The notes beneath the pieces were generated by a model. That model searched no databases and was not told the origin of the DNA. It saw only the letters and a list, made by a program, of their open reading frames with translations. Source: Methanobacteriota archaeon (GTDB lineage: Archaea > Halobacteriota > Halobacteria > Halobacteriales > Halalkalicoccaceae). Taken from it: a DNA stretch of 16,598 nucleotides. How positions within the stretch are numbered: position 1 is the first letter of the stretch; each line of letters opens with the position of its first letter. Where the stretch lies: assembly GCA_022561895.1 (NCBI GenBank), contig JADFQH010000020.1:1928-18525 (forward strand), in the 5' to 3' direction. Below, one piece after another: positions 7,199 through 14,216 of the stretch. Made by a program: the position numbers and the translations under genes.

Positions 7199-7618
7199 AT
7201 GGATGAACCCGACAGCGGACCGATCGACCGCCAAATCCTTCGGCTCCTCGATCGGAAGTTAGAGCGCTATCCGCTCGTCGAATCTACGAGGTATGATCCC
7301 GACCCGTACGAGCCGCGCCAGCTTCACGCGCTGTTCGTCGGGGACCGGTATCCTTCTTCCGTCGAGTCCGCACGGATCGAGATCCGGTGGTTCGAAGCGG
7401 GTGATTTCGGGTTTCATTATGTTGAGGAAGACGAGGAGAGTACGTGGCACTGTCGGTGGGATCGACATCCGAACCCGCATAATTCTCGAAACCATTTCCA
7501 CGAACCGCCCGACTGTGTGTCGGTCATTGATCTCTCGTTTTCGGAGACGAACCCCGTCCCTCTACTGTTCACCGTCCTTTCCGCAATCGAAGAACGAATC
7601 GATCAGCTCTGGGACTGA
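7199..7618 (+). CDS. TumE-like protein, candidate toxin of a two-gene module
   Basis: 139 aa from ATG at 7199, 4 bases after the previous stop. An N-terminal helical part (6-23) precedes a beta-rich core: RIEIRWFEAGDFGFHYVEE at 59-77, then WHCRWDRHPNPHNSRNHFHE (83-102). The alternating aromatic, Arg and His pattern (Y..HWH.RWDrhpnpH....H.H) resembles the TumE family (DUF6516), whose members pair with small DNA-binding antitoxins and are proposed to act on RNA. A C-terminal helix (121-138) ends it. Four His plus Arg/Asp could form the active site. The pairing with a wHTH partner, tight spacing and operator-like repeat support a toxin role. The resemblance is by eye and the toxicity is inference. 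Confidence 0.68.
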   Translation: MDEPDSGPIDRQILRLLDRKLERYPLVESTRYDPDPYEPRQLHALFVGDRYPSSVESARIEIRWFEAGDFGFHYVEEDEESTWHCRWDRHPNPHNSRNHFHEPPDCVSVIDLSFSETNPVPLLFTVLSAIEERIDQLWD

Positions 7619-7624
7619 TGGCCG

Positions 7625-7648
7625 AAAACGAGCGTACCCCTCGTTTTT
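7625..7648. terminator. Bidirectional terminator-like hairpin between convergent genes
   Basis: AAAACGAG at 7625-7632 pairs with CTCGTTTT at 7640-7647 over a 7-base loop, filling the 29-base gap between the TumE-like stop (7618) and the transporter stop (7648). The A-run on one side and T-run on the other give a U-tract after the stem on both strands, so it could stop both transcripts. Confidence 0.65.
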
Positions 7649-8520
7649 CACTCGCGTTCGAGCACGACGACACCGAGCAGAATCGATACCCCGCCAATAA
7701 CGGTCGCGGCCGTAACCGGTTCTGCGAACAGCGCCGCACCCAGCGCGACCGTGACCGGCGGTTCTGCCGTGCTTACGATCCCTGCCCGACTCGCCCCGAT
7801 CCGTTTGAGTCCTGCGAAAAAGGCGAGGACGGGGATCGCGGTCGCGAAGACGGCGATCGAGAGGAGGATTCCCCAAGCTACCGGCGCACTCGGAACGAGT
7901 AGCTCGCCGGTGGCTCCCCCGATTCCGACGAACGACAGCCCGGCCGCGGGCAGGACGTGAGCCGTCAGGACGATGGGATCCGTGGTCGTAAGCATCGCCC
8001 GCGAGATGGTGATGTAGAAGGCGTAGGCGAGTGCGGCCCCGAGGACGATCCCCACACCACTCAGAGAGGCTCCGGCCGGGTCCGCACCGGCGACGAGCGC
8101 GACGCCGCCGAGCGAGAGGACGAGTGCGAGAAGCGTACTTCTGCAGACTCGTTCTTTCATCGTTGCGACCGCCAGCACGACGACGAACGCGGGGTAGGTG
8201 TAGAGTACGATCGCGACCAGCCCCGCGGTCATGAACTCCAAGCCGAGAAAGTACAGCCCGCTCTGGGTGGCATACCCCACAGCACCGAGACCGAAGCCGA
8301 CGAAAAGCGCCCGTCCCCGAAGCACTGTTAGTCGGTTCTTGATGGCGAGAAAACTCCAGACGAGCGCCGCCGCGAGCAGAAACCGGAAGGTAAGCACCGT
8401 CGGAATCGGGAGGGCGGCGCGCTGGGCGTACACCCCGAAAATACCGAGTGTTCCGAAGCCCACAGCCGAAAGGAGAACCAGCGCGATCCCCGTCCGTTCG
8501 TCGCCGATCTGCCCGCTCAT
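7648..8520 (-). CDS. DMT-superfamily (EamA) transporter
   Basis: 290 aa from ATG at 8520; a further in-frame ATG at 8595 would add a polar, Arg/Gly-rich stretch that is not typical. About ten hydrophobic helices fall into two EamA repeats. The first starts at GIALVLLSAVGFGTLGIFGVYAQRA and includes GLVAIVLYTYPAFVVVLA near its end. The second starts at LSGVGIVLGAALAYAFYITISRAML and ends with GIVSTAEPPVTVALGAALFAEPVTAATVIGGVSILLGVVVL. Known members export amino acids, nucleobases or other metabolites; the substrate is not readable. It is convergent with the TumE-like gene and divergent from the YihY/BrkB gene, with a weak CGTATCG box 26 bases before the ATG. Confidence 0.92.
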   Translation of the reverse strand: MSGQIGDERTGIALVLLSAVGFGTLGIFGVYAQRAALPIPTVLTFRFLLAAALVWSFLAIKNRLTVLRGRALFVGFGLGAVGYATQSGLYFLGLEFMTAGLVAIVLYTYPAFVVVLAVATMKERVCRSTLLALVLSLGGVALVAGADPAGASLSGVGIVLGAALAYAFYITISRAMLTTTDPIVLTAHVLPAAGLSFVGIGGATGELLVPSAPVAWGILLSIAVFATAIPVLAFFAGLKRIGASRAGIVSTAEPPVTVALGAALFAEPVTAATVIGGVSILLGVVVLERE

Positions 8521-8609
8521 ACCTCTCCGTACTCGGCCTCCACGATACGAGTTATCATTGTCCGGCGGTGTCGAAGCCCCTACCACGCTCGGCACCGAGA
8601 GTCGACTCG

Positions 8610-9416
8610 ATGATCGAGTACCGCGAATGGGTACGGGCGATGAAGACCTCGGTTGCGGTCGGCCGTAAACAGCAGATCACCGTCACGGCCGCCGGCTTAG
8701 GTTACTACGCCTTCAACTCGTTCGTTCCGCTGTTGTTGCTCGTTACGATCGGCGTTTCAGTTGTTCAGGATCCCGAGACGACCGCGCGACTGCTCGAATC
8801 CGCGACCGGCCTCGACGCCGCGGAGATCGAGACTGTACTCGCGGAGATCGACGGCGGGCGCACCCGCGCGGGCGTGATCGCCGCGGGCATCTTCGCCTAC
8901 AGTACGGCAACGATGTTTCAGGCCATCAACATGGCCTTCAGCGAAATTTATGGCACGCGAAAGGAGCGCTCCGGTCTTCGGAAAGTGACCGACACGCTCC
9001 TCATTTTCGCCATCGTGGCAATTGCCCTCGTTCTCGTCGGAGGCGTCGGCGTGGCGCTCGTTCTCGTGATCGACAGCGTCGCCGTCTCGATCCTCAGCGT
9101 TCCCCTGCTGTTCGGCGCGTTTATCCTCGCGTTCCTCCCGATGTACTACCGATTTCCCGGCGAACGCGTTACGGTTCGTGAATCGGTTCCCGGCGCGGCG
9201 TTCTCGGCGGTCGCGTGGACGCTTTCGGCGCTGTTCTTTCGCGTGTACGCGACGACTTCCGACAGCGTTGCGCTCTACGGGATCGCCGGTGCTGTTCTGC
9301 TGGTGCTTACGTGGCTCTATCTCGGCGGGCTGATCCTGCTCTTTGGCGTAATCCTTAATGCCGTCCTGGCAGGACGGATCGAAGCCGACGACGGCTGGCT
9401 CCCAGTCGAGGGATAA
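8610..9416 (+). CDS. YihY/virulence factor BrkB family membrane protein
   Basis: 268 aa from ATG at 8610; the open frame extends upstream but through low-hydrophobicity sequence antisense to the transporter start. Six membrane helices are visible. Family hallmarks are AAGLGYYAFNSFVPLLLL in the first helix region, FAYSTATMFQAINMAFSEIYG in the middle, FLPMYYRFPGERVTVRESVPGA before the fifth, and YGIAGAVLLVLTWLYLGGLILLFGVILNAVLAG at the C-terminus. The family (once misnamed RNase BN) is of unsettled function and has been proposed to be a transporter or envelope protein. It converges with the lipase gene with only 6 bases between stops. Confidence 0.92.
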   Translation: MIEYREWVRAMKTSVAVGRKQQITVTAAGLGYYAFNSFVPLLLLVTIGVSVVQDPETTARLLESATGLDAAEIETVLAEIDGGRTRAGVIAAGIFAYSTATMFQAINMAFSEIYGTRKERSGLRKVTDTLLIFAIVAIALVLVGGVGVALVLVIDSVAVSILSVPLLFGAFILAFLPMYYRFPGERVTVRESVPGAAFSAVAWTLSALFFRVYATTSDSVALYGIAGAVLLVLTWLYLGGLILLFGVILNAVLAGRIEADDGWLPVEG

Positions 9417-9422
9417 TCTCGA

Positions 9423-10340
9423 TCACCTGTCCTGTCGTCGCGCGTCCGGCGGAAGCTCCTCCGAAAGCCACTGAAACAGCAGCTCCTTGCTCTCGTTGCT
9501 GGTCCGGACCTCGTCGTGGGTCGCCCCATCGAGGACGACGTTTTCGACTGCTCCCTCCAGTTCCGGGCTGTCCGGGCGCGTCGTGAAGAAACTGTCCGAG
9601 GTGCCCCGGATCGTGTAATACGCCACGTCGCCCGGCGTTTCGTCGGGGTTGTTGAGTTCGAACAGCGCCTCTCCGGGGGTGTCAGCACAAGGAATCGCGA
9701 TGAAGTTACAGGGTCTCGCGTTTCCGGGTCCCGATTCGCAGAGTGCCCCACACGTTTCGGTTCCATGGTTCGCGCCAGCGAGTCCAACGAACGTCTCGAC
9801 CCGGTCGAAACGATCGAAATCGTCCATCCAGTGGCGGATGCCGGTCACGCCGAGGCTGTGGCCGACCACGTTTACCCCGTTGACACCCGTCTCGTCGGCG
9901 ATCTTCGTCGTGAAATCCTCTAACTGATCGCGCATCATCTCGTGGGTGCTCCCGGTCTCTCGGAAGGTGATCGACCAGAGCGCATCCCCACCGAACCCTC
10001 GGTCGATGAAGTACTCGGCGTGTGCGTTGAAATCACACGCGTCGCGGCTGTTGCCATGAGCGAACACGATCGGGTAGTGGTTAGTCCCCGGCTCGGTCCC
10101 GTGATGTTCGTGCCCGCCCCAGCCGCCGTAGGCTCCATCGGTGTCGAACGGCAGGTTCTCGTCGCTGTTTCTGTCGGTATCGCAGGACGTTTCACCGGGC
10201 TGATCGAGACCTGCGAGATCGTCGAACTCCTCACTCGCTCCGACGGGTCCCGACACCCCGACGACGGACGCCCCGGCTGCTCCGACCGTTTTCAGAACGT
10301 TTCGCCGGTTCAGTGTTCTCGATTCATCATCCTGATTCAT
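9423..10340 (-). CDS. Tat-exported lipase-like alpha/beta hydrolase, cysteine-rich
   Basis: 305 aa from ATG at 10340, 28 bases after a GGTTTAACC box. The N-terminus has the twin-arginine motif RTLNRRNVLKTVGAAGAS with an Ala/Gly/Val hydrophobic core, so the folded protein is exported. The hydrolase core has the oxyanion-type YPIVFAHGNS (89-98), the nucleophile elbow VVGHSLG (Ser162), a likely acid at Asp249 (GTSDSFF) and the base His275 (DGATHDEV). The pattern, with FVGLAGANHGT after the nucleophile strand, resembles class 2/PHA-type lipases. Six Cys (53, 102, 197, 201, 211, 218) sit in the mature part, notable for a haloarchaeal protein and suggesting disulfides outside the cell. The substrate is probably an ester (lipid or polyester); this is inference. 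Single-gene unit, antisense-convergent with the YihY/BrkB gene. Confidence 0.87.
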   Translation of the reverse strand: MNQDDESRTLNRRNVLKTVGAAGASVVGVSGPVGASEEFDDLAGLDQPGETSCDTDRNSDENLPFDTDGAYGGWGGHEHHGTEPGTNHYPIVFAHGNSRDACDFNAHAEYFIDRGFGGDALWSITFRETGSTHEMMRDQLEDFTTKIADETGVNGVNVVGHSLGVTGIRHWMDDFDRFDRVETFVGLAGANHGTETCGALCESGPGNARPCNFIAIPCADTPGEALFELNNPDETPGDVAYYTIRGTSDSFFTTRPDSPELEGAVENVVLDGATHDEVRTSNESKELLFQWLSEELPPDARRQDR

Positions 10341-10363
10341 AACAACAGTCAACACGCAACACT

Positions 10364-10372
10364 GGTTAAACC
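10364..10372 (-). promoter_or_regulatory. TATA-like box of the lipase gene
   Basis: The minus strand reads GGTTTAACC, centred 28 bases before ATG 10340, which fits a leaderless transcript. Confidence 0.5.
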
Positions 10373-10430
10373 CTCCGCTGGTCTGGATCTCTTGGTGAAA
10401 CTGCTGTCGATTTCGGAGTACTGTTCGCGT

Positions 10431-11489
10431 TCAGATCACGCCCGTCACGGTGGCCGCCTCGCGTGCCGCCCGTTCGTTCATCCCGTTGCCCAAAATGGTG
10501 TACCGATCGCGGATCTCGTGGGCGCTCGTGAGCGCCGCTAAGATCTCCTCTTCTTCGATCCCCAGCTCCGCCGCTGTTACCGGCGCGTCGATACTGGCGA
10601 GGGCGTCACGGATCGCGCTCCAGCGCCCGCTCTCGCCACTGTGAAGGTACTCGATCATGATCGAGCCGACTCCAACTTGGTGGCCGTGGAGCGCTCTACC
10701 GGGTGCGATTCGGTCGAGCTGGTGGGAAACGAGGTGTTCTGCACCCGAGGCCGGTCGTGAGGAGCCAGCGATGCTCATCGCCACCCCCGAAGAGACGAGC
10801 GCTTTCGTGACGATCCATGCCGACTCTTCGAGACCTTTCTTGATCGAGTCGGCGTTTCCGACGAGCATCTCTGCGGTCATTTCTGACAATGCTGCCGAGT
10901 ATTCCGAGTACTCGACGTTCTGGAGACGATTGGCAAGCCGCCAGTCCTTTACTGCGGTGTAGTTCGAGATGATGTCCGCACAGCCCGCGGTCGTGAGTTC
11001 CCATGGTGCGTTCGCAAGCACGGTGGTATCGGCGACGACGGCCACCGGCGGGTCAGCAGCCACCGAGTGGCGGGTATCCCCCTCCGGGACGGAGCCTCTA
11101 CCTGAGACGATCCCGTCGTGGCTTGCGGCAGTAGGAATGGAGACGAAGCCGGTTCCCGTCTCATCGCTTGCCATCTTCGCGATGTCGATCGCTTTGCCGC
11201 CGCCGATCCCGATGAGGTAGCCCGCCTCCTCACTTTCGGCCGTTTGAATCACCTCCTGTACCGCGTCGAAACTCGCTTCTTCGACGGTAATGACCGATGG
11301 TTCGATCCCCTGCTCGCCGAACTGTTCGATTACTCGCCCCGCGGCGATCTCTCGGGGTGTGGGGCTGGTGACGATCAGCGGCCGACCGGAGAGATGGAGT
11401 TCGGAGATTGCTTCGACGGTCCTGTCGAGGACACCGTGGCCGATCAGGACGTTTCGCGGGAGGCGGATCCATGCGGATTTTTCGAACAT
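10431..11489 (-). CDS. egsA: sn-glycerol-1-phosphate dehydrogenase
   Basis: 352 aa from ATG at 11489. It reduces dihydroxyacetone phosphate to sn-glycerol-1-phosphate with NAD(P)H (EC 1.1.1.261), setting the archaeal stereochemistry of membrane lipids; cytoplasmic. The nucleotide-binding motif is GIGGGKAIDIAKMAS (94-108), followed by SIPTAASHDGIVSGRGSV (117-134). The metal ligands expected from the family are Asp172 (GCADIISN), His252 (GAEHLVSHQLD) and His268 (ALHGHQVGVGS). Length is normal. The frame stays open upstream to 12026 but that part is antisense-like shadow of the neighbouring membrane gene. A weak AAACGGTTTGA box about 29 bases upstream may be its own promoter. The membrane protein gene 11567-12262 lies upstream in the same direction with 77 bases between, so read-through is possible. 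Confidence 0.96.
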   Translation of the reverse strand: MFEKSAWIRLPRNVLIGHGVLDRTVEAISELHLSGRPLIVTSPTPREIAAGRVIEQFGEQGIEPSVITVEEASFDAVQEVIQTAESEEAGYLIGIGGGKAIDIAKMASDETGTGFVSIPTAASHDGIVSGRGSVPEGDTRHSVAADPPVAVVADTTVLANAPWELTTAGCADIISNYTAVKDWRLANRLQNVEYSEYSAALSEMTAEMLVGNADSIKKGLEESAWIVTKALVSSGVAMSIAGSSRPASGAEHLVSHQLDRIAPGRALHGHQVGVGSIMIEYLHSGESGRWSAIRDALASIDAPVTAAELGIEEEEILAALTSAHEIRDRYTILGNGMNERAAREAATVTGVI

Positions 11490-11566
11490 AAAGTGAGAAA
11501 ACGCCCGCTGCTCAAACCGTTTGCTCTTGCTTCTTCGCGCGCTCGAAAGGAGGTCTCCGTCCAAAT

Positions 11567-12262
11567 TCAGGCCGCAACCGCCTCGGTGGCGGTTTCTGCT
11601 GGCCGGGTCCGGAGTTCGAAGCCGACGACGATCCACGCCGCCCCGAGCACCGCGCCGAACAGCGCCGCCCCGACGAGCGGGGGTAGCATCTCGCCGACGA
11701 ACATCGCCGCGAGCATCGAGGGACCGGCCGCGATCATGAGGATCGCCCCGAGCCGGGAGACAGCTCCGGTTCGGAACAGCGCCGTGCCCAGTACAACCGC
11801 TCCCAGCGGGACGAACGTCAGCACGCCGATTCCGATCGTCATCCCGCCGATCTCGTAGAGCGTCATTAGCCCGGCAAGCGGAGCGAGCGCTTCGACGAAG
11901 AAGCCGACCGTACAGAGTGCTAGTCCGATTCCCATCGTGACGATTCCGGCGCTCCAGAGACGGCCGTACTCCCTGCCCATACCGTAGGAGCGAACTCCGA
12001 GTAAGCCCCAGAGCATGAGACCCCACGCGACGAACAGCACGGCGTCGTTCAGCGACGTTCGCAGGACGTTATCCGCGAGAATCCCCTCGAACCCGAAGAT
12101 CGTATACGAGAGGATGTTCGCGCCGAAGATCGTCCCGCCGATCATCGCCGCCAGCCCCGCCTGGCGCATCCCCGTTTCGTCTACCGTTCCTATCCGATTC
12201 AACACCGTCCGTGATCTACCGTATGCTCCCACTGTAATCATCGACTCCAACGGAGTCACCAT
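11567..12262 (-). CDS. Multi-helix membrane protein, unknown function
   Basis: 231 aa from ATG at 12262, 24 bases after a TATTTATG box. A polar N-terminus (MVTPLESMITVGAYGRSRTVLNRIGTVDETG) precedes about seven hydrophobic segments, starting at QAGLAAMIGGTIFGANILSY and ending at LVGAALFGAVLGAAWIVVGF. The C-terminal tail is short and Ala/Thr/Glu-rich. No catalytic or binding motif is recognised. An alternative start at ATG 12241 would leave a 20-base-longer leader. The gene precedes egsA on the same strand, but nothing in the protein ties it to lipid synthesis. Confidence 0.8.
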   Translation of the reverse strand: MVTPLESMITVGAYGRSRTVLNRIGTVDETGMRQAGLAAMIGGTIFGANILSYTIFGFEGILADNVLRTSLNDAVLFVAWGLMLWGLLGVRSYGMGREYGRLWSAGIVTMGIGLALCTVGFFVEALAPLAGLMTLYEIGGMTIGIGVLTFVPLGAVVLGTALFRTGAVSRLGAILMIAAGPSMLAAMFVGEMLPPLVGAALFGAVLGAAWIVVGFELRTRPAETATEAVAA

Positions 12263-12281
12263 ACTGTTGGTTCTCTACGGT

Positions 12282-12289
12282 CATAAATA
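12282..12289 (-). promoter_or_regulatory. TATA-like box of the membrane protein gene at 11567-12262
   Basis: The minus strand reads TATTTATG, centred 24 bases before ATG 12262; good match to a haloarchaeal TATA box and supports this start. Confidence 0.6.
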
Positions 12290-12355
12290 CCGCTGACCGA
12301 TTTCTGGCAGTTCAGCGCGTATCGAGCGCGCTAAACGTTCGTTTCTCCTACGCGC

Positions 12356-12793
12356 TTACAGCCACTCGGAAATCCACACGACCTCGTTTTTCAGTTCGCC
12401 TTCCGAGCACTGCGACAGAACCCGCTCGATCACGTCGAGTGCGTCGCCGGTCCGATTGCTGATCAAACTCGCGCGTGACTAGAGCAGAACGCCGCTATGC
12501 ATGATGGTTTCCGGTGGATTACTGATAAGGACGGTTGTAGTCCCTTACCGGCGATCGCGGACCCGTACCGGCGATCACCGGTAAATCGTTACAACCGTCC
12601 TTATGAAGTCTGCCATATCGTTCGTGATGAGGACGAATCCGTCACGGCCGCTGTCCGTTAGCAGTTGGTCGTAATCATCTGTCCCTTCGCCGTATCGATC
12701 TTGGGCGTATTCGACACTGTAGCCTTCGGACACCAGAGCAGTGTATAGCGGTGAGGGAACGTTTTCATCAAGTACGAAATCGATCTCGGCTAT
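12356..12793 (-). pseudogene. Broken DUF5615 (PIN-like, COG4634-type) toxin gene
   Basis: Read on the minus strand from 12793, the first 63 codons give AEIDFVLDENVPSPLYTAL...QDRYGEGTDDYDQLL...DGFVLITNDMADF, the N-terminal core of DUF5615 with its conserved Asp residues (LDEN, ITND). At 12604 the match stops exactly at an 80-base palindrome, which brings an in-frame TGA at 12575-12577. Beyond it, from 12523, the same frame resumes as SNPPETIMHSGVLL, then TAG (12479-12481), then a 40-codon tail ending KNEVVWISEWL and TAA at 12356. Without the palindrome the two parts total 118 residues, normal for the family. The expected start codon is ATA (12791-12793), with no ATG nearby in frame. Three separate lesions make this a pseudogene. 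It follows the DUF433 gene by 5 bases, the usual antitoxin-toxin order. Confidence 0.83.
12525..12604. mobile_element. 80-base near-palindromic insertion (MITE-like) inside the toxin pseudogene
   Basis: The outer arms ATAAGGACGGTTGTA (12525-12539) and its exact reverse complement (12590-12604) form a 15-bp perfect stem. After a symmetric 5-base mismatch, TTACCGG (12545-12551) pairs with CCGGTAA (12578-12584), and GATCGC (12553-12558) pairs with 12571-12576. In all 28 of 34 arm positions match around a 12-base centre. TACCGGCGATC also occurs twice in direct orientation (12546 and 12566). It carries no ORF. It interrupts a recognisable coding sequence, as an insertion would. TA flanks the AGGACGG ends on both sides, compatible with a TA duplication, but the palindrome itself forces that symmetry. 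Confidence 0.62.
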
Positions 12794-12798
12794 CGCAG

Positions 12799-13062
12799 TC
12801 AGGGAAGTGGCTGGCTAGGTGGGGCGAGTTCGTCCGGTAGATTTCGCTCGGCAATCCAGTGGCGCATTTCTTTCGGCTGGGCATAGTAGTACGCAAGCGC
12901 CTCGTGTACATCTGATAGTGTAATTCCACGGAAGGTGGCGGCCGTCGCGTGGGCGTCCTCGTCGGAAGCGAGATACACGTCCGCAATATCGAGGACTGGA
13001 ACCCGCGTCTCACTGAGCACGGGTTCGCCACCTCTGATCTCGGTTTTCGTTTCAACACTCAT
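12799..13062 (-). CDS. DUF433-type antitoxin
   Basis: 87 aa from ATG at 13062. The sequence MSVETKTEIRGGEPVLSETR-VPVLDIADVYLA, then ATFRGITLSDVHEALAYYYAQPKEMRHWIAER, is the DUF433 (COG2442) pattern: a beta strand with a GGEP turn, then a HTH-like helical pair whose second helix begins at the LSDVHEAL stretch. Family members pair with DUF5615 PIN-like toxins and are predicted to neutralise them and repress their operon. The tail PPSQPLP is Pro-rich. The frame is intact even though the partner toxin gene just downstream is destroyed, so it may be an orphan kept for regulation or for protection against related toxins, or simply not yet decayed. No clear TATA box is seen upstream. Confidence 0.85.
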   Translation of the reverse strand: MSVETKTEIRGGEPVLSETRVPVLDIADVYLASDEDAHATAATFRGITLSDVHEALAYYYAQPKEMRHWIAERNLPDELAPPSQPLP

Positions 13063-13122
13063 CCCTGTTCGTGTGACTCCGACCGGTCAAACCGTTACGC
13101 GCGGAATTGACGCGACGACGGT

Positions 13123-14109
13123 TCAAAGCGTATCGAGCACGTCCAGCACCCGTTCTTCGGCCTCTCGACCGGGATCGTGGTCGCTCCCGTCCCGACCACT
13201 CCTCTCGTGCTCGGCGACCGTGCGAGCCATCGCTTCCTGGACTCCTGTCGAGTCCCAACCCAGCGCCGCGAGCTTCGCAGTCGAGAGGACATGAGGACGC
13301 TCTCGATAGAGGACAAAATCCTCCGAGGAAAGTCCCCCAACAGCGAGTTCGCGCTCACCCGCATGGACGACTTCGATATCAGTTCCTGCCACGTCCGCAA
13401 TCATTTCGAGGGTGGCGGAAAGCGTGAGCAACCGCCGATCGCCGGCGTTGTAACACTCGCCCGCTTCGCCCCGCTCGCCGACGATCCGCAGCGCGCTCGC
13501 CACGTCCTCGACGTACGCGCGATGCCAGAGGTGCTGGCCGTCACCCGGTACGAGCACCCGGTCGTGATTTCTCACCCGACTGATCCAGTAGTCCAGCCGT
13601 TCGGTGTAGTCGTGGGGTCCGTAGACGATACACGGGCGAACGCTCATCGCCTCGATTCCGCGTTCGGCAGCCTTCATAACGACCCGATCCCCTTCGGCTT
13701 TCCGCGCGCCGTAGGTCGCATGCGAGTCGTCGGTGGCCTGTTCAGGAGTACATGATTCGAGCGGTGTTTCACCCTCACGTTTCGGGATCTCCTCTACGCC
13801 GTAGGCACTGCCACTGGAAATGTAGACGTAGCGGGAGTCGGCGAAGATCTCGGTCGCTCTCTGAACTTCTTCGGGGTAGTAGGCCACACAGTCGATGACG
13901 AGATCCGGAGAAACAGAAACGGCCGCCGCTTCGAGTGCTTTGTCGTCGCCTCGGTCGCCCTCGATGTGGGTCACTCCTTCGGCGTCGAAAAACGGGTTCT
14001 CGTGATTGCCGCGGTTGAAGGTCGTAACCTCGTAGTCGTGGTCCAGAAGCTCGGAGACGGTGTGTCGGCCGATAAACCGCGTGCCGCCGATGACGAGTGC
14101 GCTCTCCAT
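13123..14109 (-). CDS. NAD-dependent epimerase/dehydratase family protein (extended SDR)
   Basis: 328 aa from ATG at 14109, 27 bases after an AGTATATCC box. The N-terminal nucleotide-binding motif is GGTRFIGRH (8-16), followed by an acidic/basic second-strand end (FNRGNHEN). DLVIDCVAYYP (69-79), VYISSGSAYG (95-104) with the active-site Ser region, and YGARKAEGD give Tyr133 and Lys137, the YxxxK pair. The C-terminal part has RPCIVYGPHDYTERLDYWISR and WHRAYVEDVASALR typical of sugar-nucleotide epimerase relatives, closest in look to the CSP41/isoflavone-reductase-like branch. A charged, Asp/Glu/Arg-rich tail ends it. The substrate is unknown; nucleotide-sugar or similar. It diverges from the SDR at 14217, with a shared 107-base control region, and follows no same-strand gene closely. 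Confidence 0.9.
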   Translation of the reverse strand: MESALVIGGTRFIGRHTVSELLDHDYEVTTFNRGNHENPFFDAEGVTHIEGDRGDDKALEAAAVSVSPDLVIDCVAYYPEEVQRATEIFADSRYVYISSGSAYGVEEIPKREGETPLESCTPEQATDDSHATYGARKAEGDRVVMKAAERGIEAMSVRPCIVYGPHDYTERLDYWISRVRNHDRVLVPGDGQHLWHRAYVEDVASALRIVGERGEAGECYNAGDRRLLTLSATLEMIADVAGTDIEVVHAGERELAVGGLSSEDFVLYRERPHVLSTAKLAALGWDSTGVQEAMARTVAEHERSGRDGSDHDPGREAEERVLDVLDTL

Positions 14110-14132
14110 ACCGGTGGGTGGGCTACCGCCCG

Positions 14133-14140
14133 GATATACT
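14133..14140 (-). promoter_or_regulatory. TATA-like box of the epimerase-like gene
   Basis: The minus strand reads AGTATATCC across this site, centred 27 bases before ATG 14109, consistent with a leaderless start. Confidence 0.55.
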
Positions 14141-14185
14141 GTTGGTTGTACGTTGCATGACTAATTCACAACCCGCCGAAGTGCG

Positions 14186-14191
14186 CTTATG
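14186..14191 (+). promoter_or_regulatory. TATA-like box of the SDR gene
   Basis: CTTATG centred about 28 bases before ATG 14217. It is a modest match to a haloarchaeal TATA box but the spacing supports 14217 as the start over the longer open frame from 14097. Confidence 0.4.
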
Positions 14192-14216
14192 CCGGTCGCC
14201 ATCCTACGAATCACCG

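Noticed and set aside
11490..12026. N-terminal extension of egsA by about 180 codons
   Set aside because: The extension is Arg/Asp-rich, overlaps the membrane protein gene in another frame, and egsA has its normal start and length from 11489.
12356..12478. Separate short gene ending KNEVVWISEWL
   Set aside because: It has no start codon and begins right after a TAG; it reads as the C-terminal end of the disrupted toxin, in the same frame.
12540..12590. CRISPR-like repeats
   Set aside because: Only two 11-base direct repeats with a 9-base gap, embedded in a palindrome; no array.
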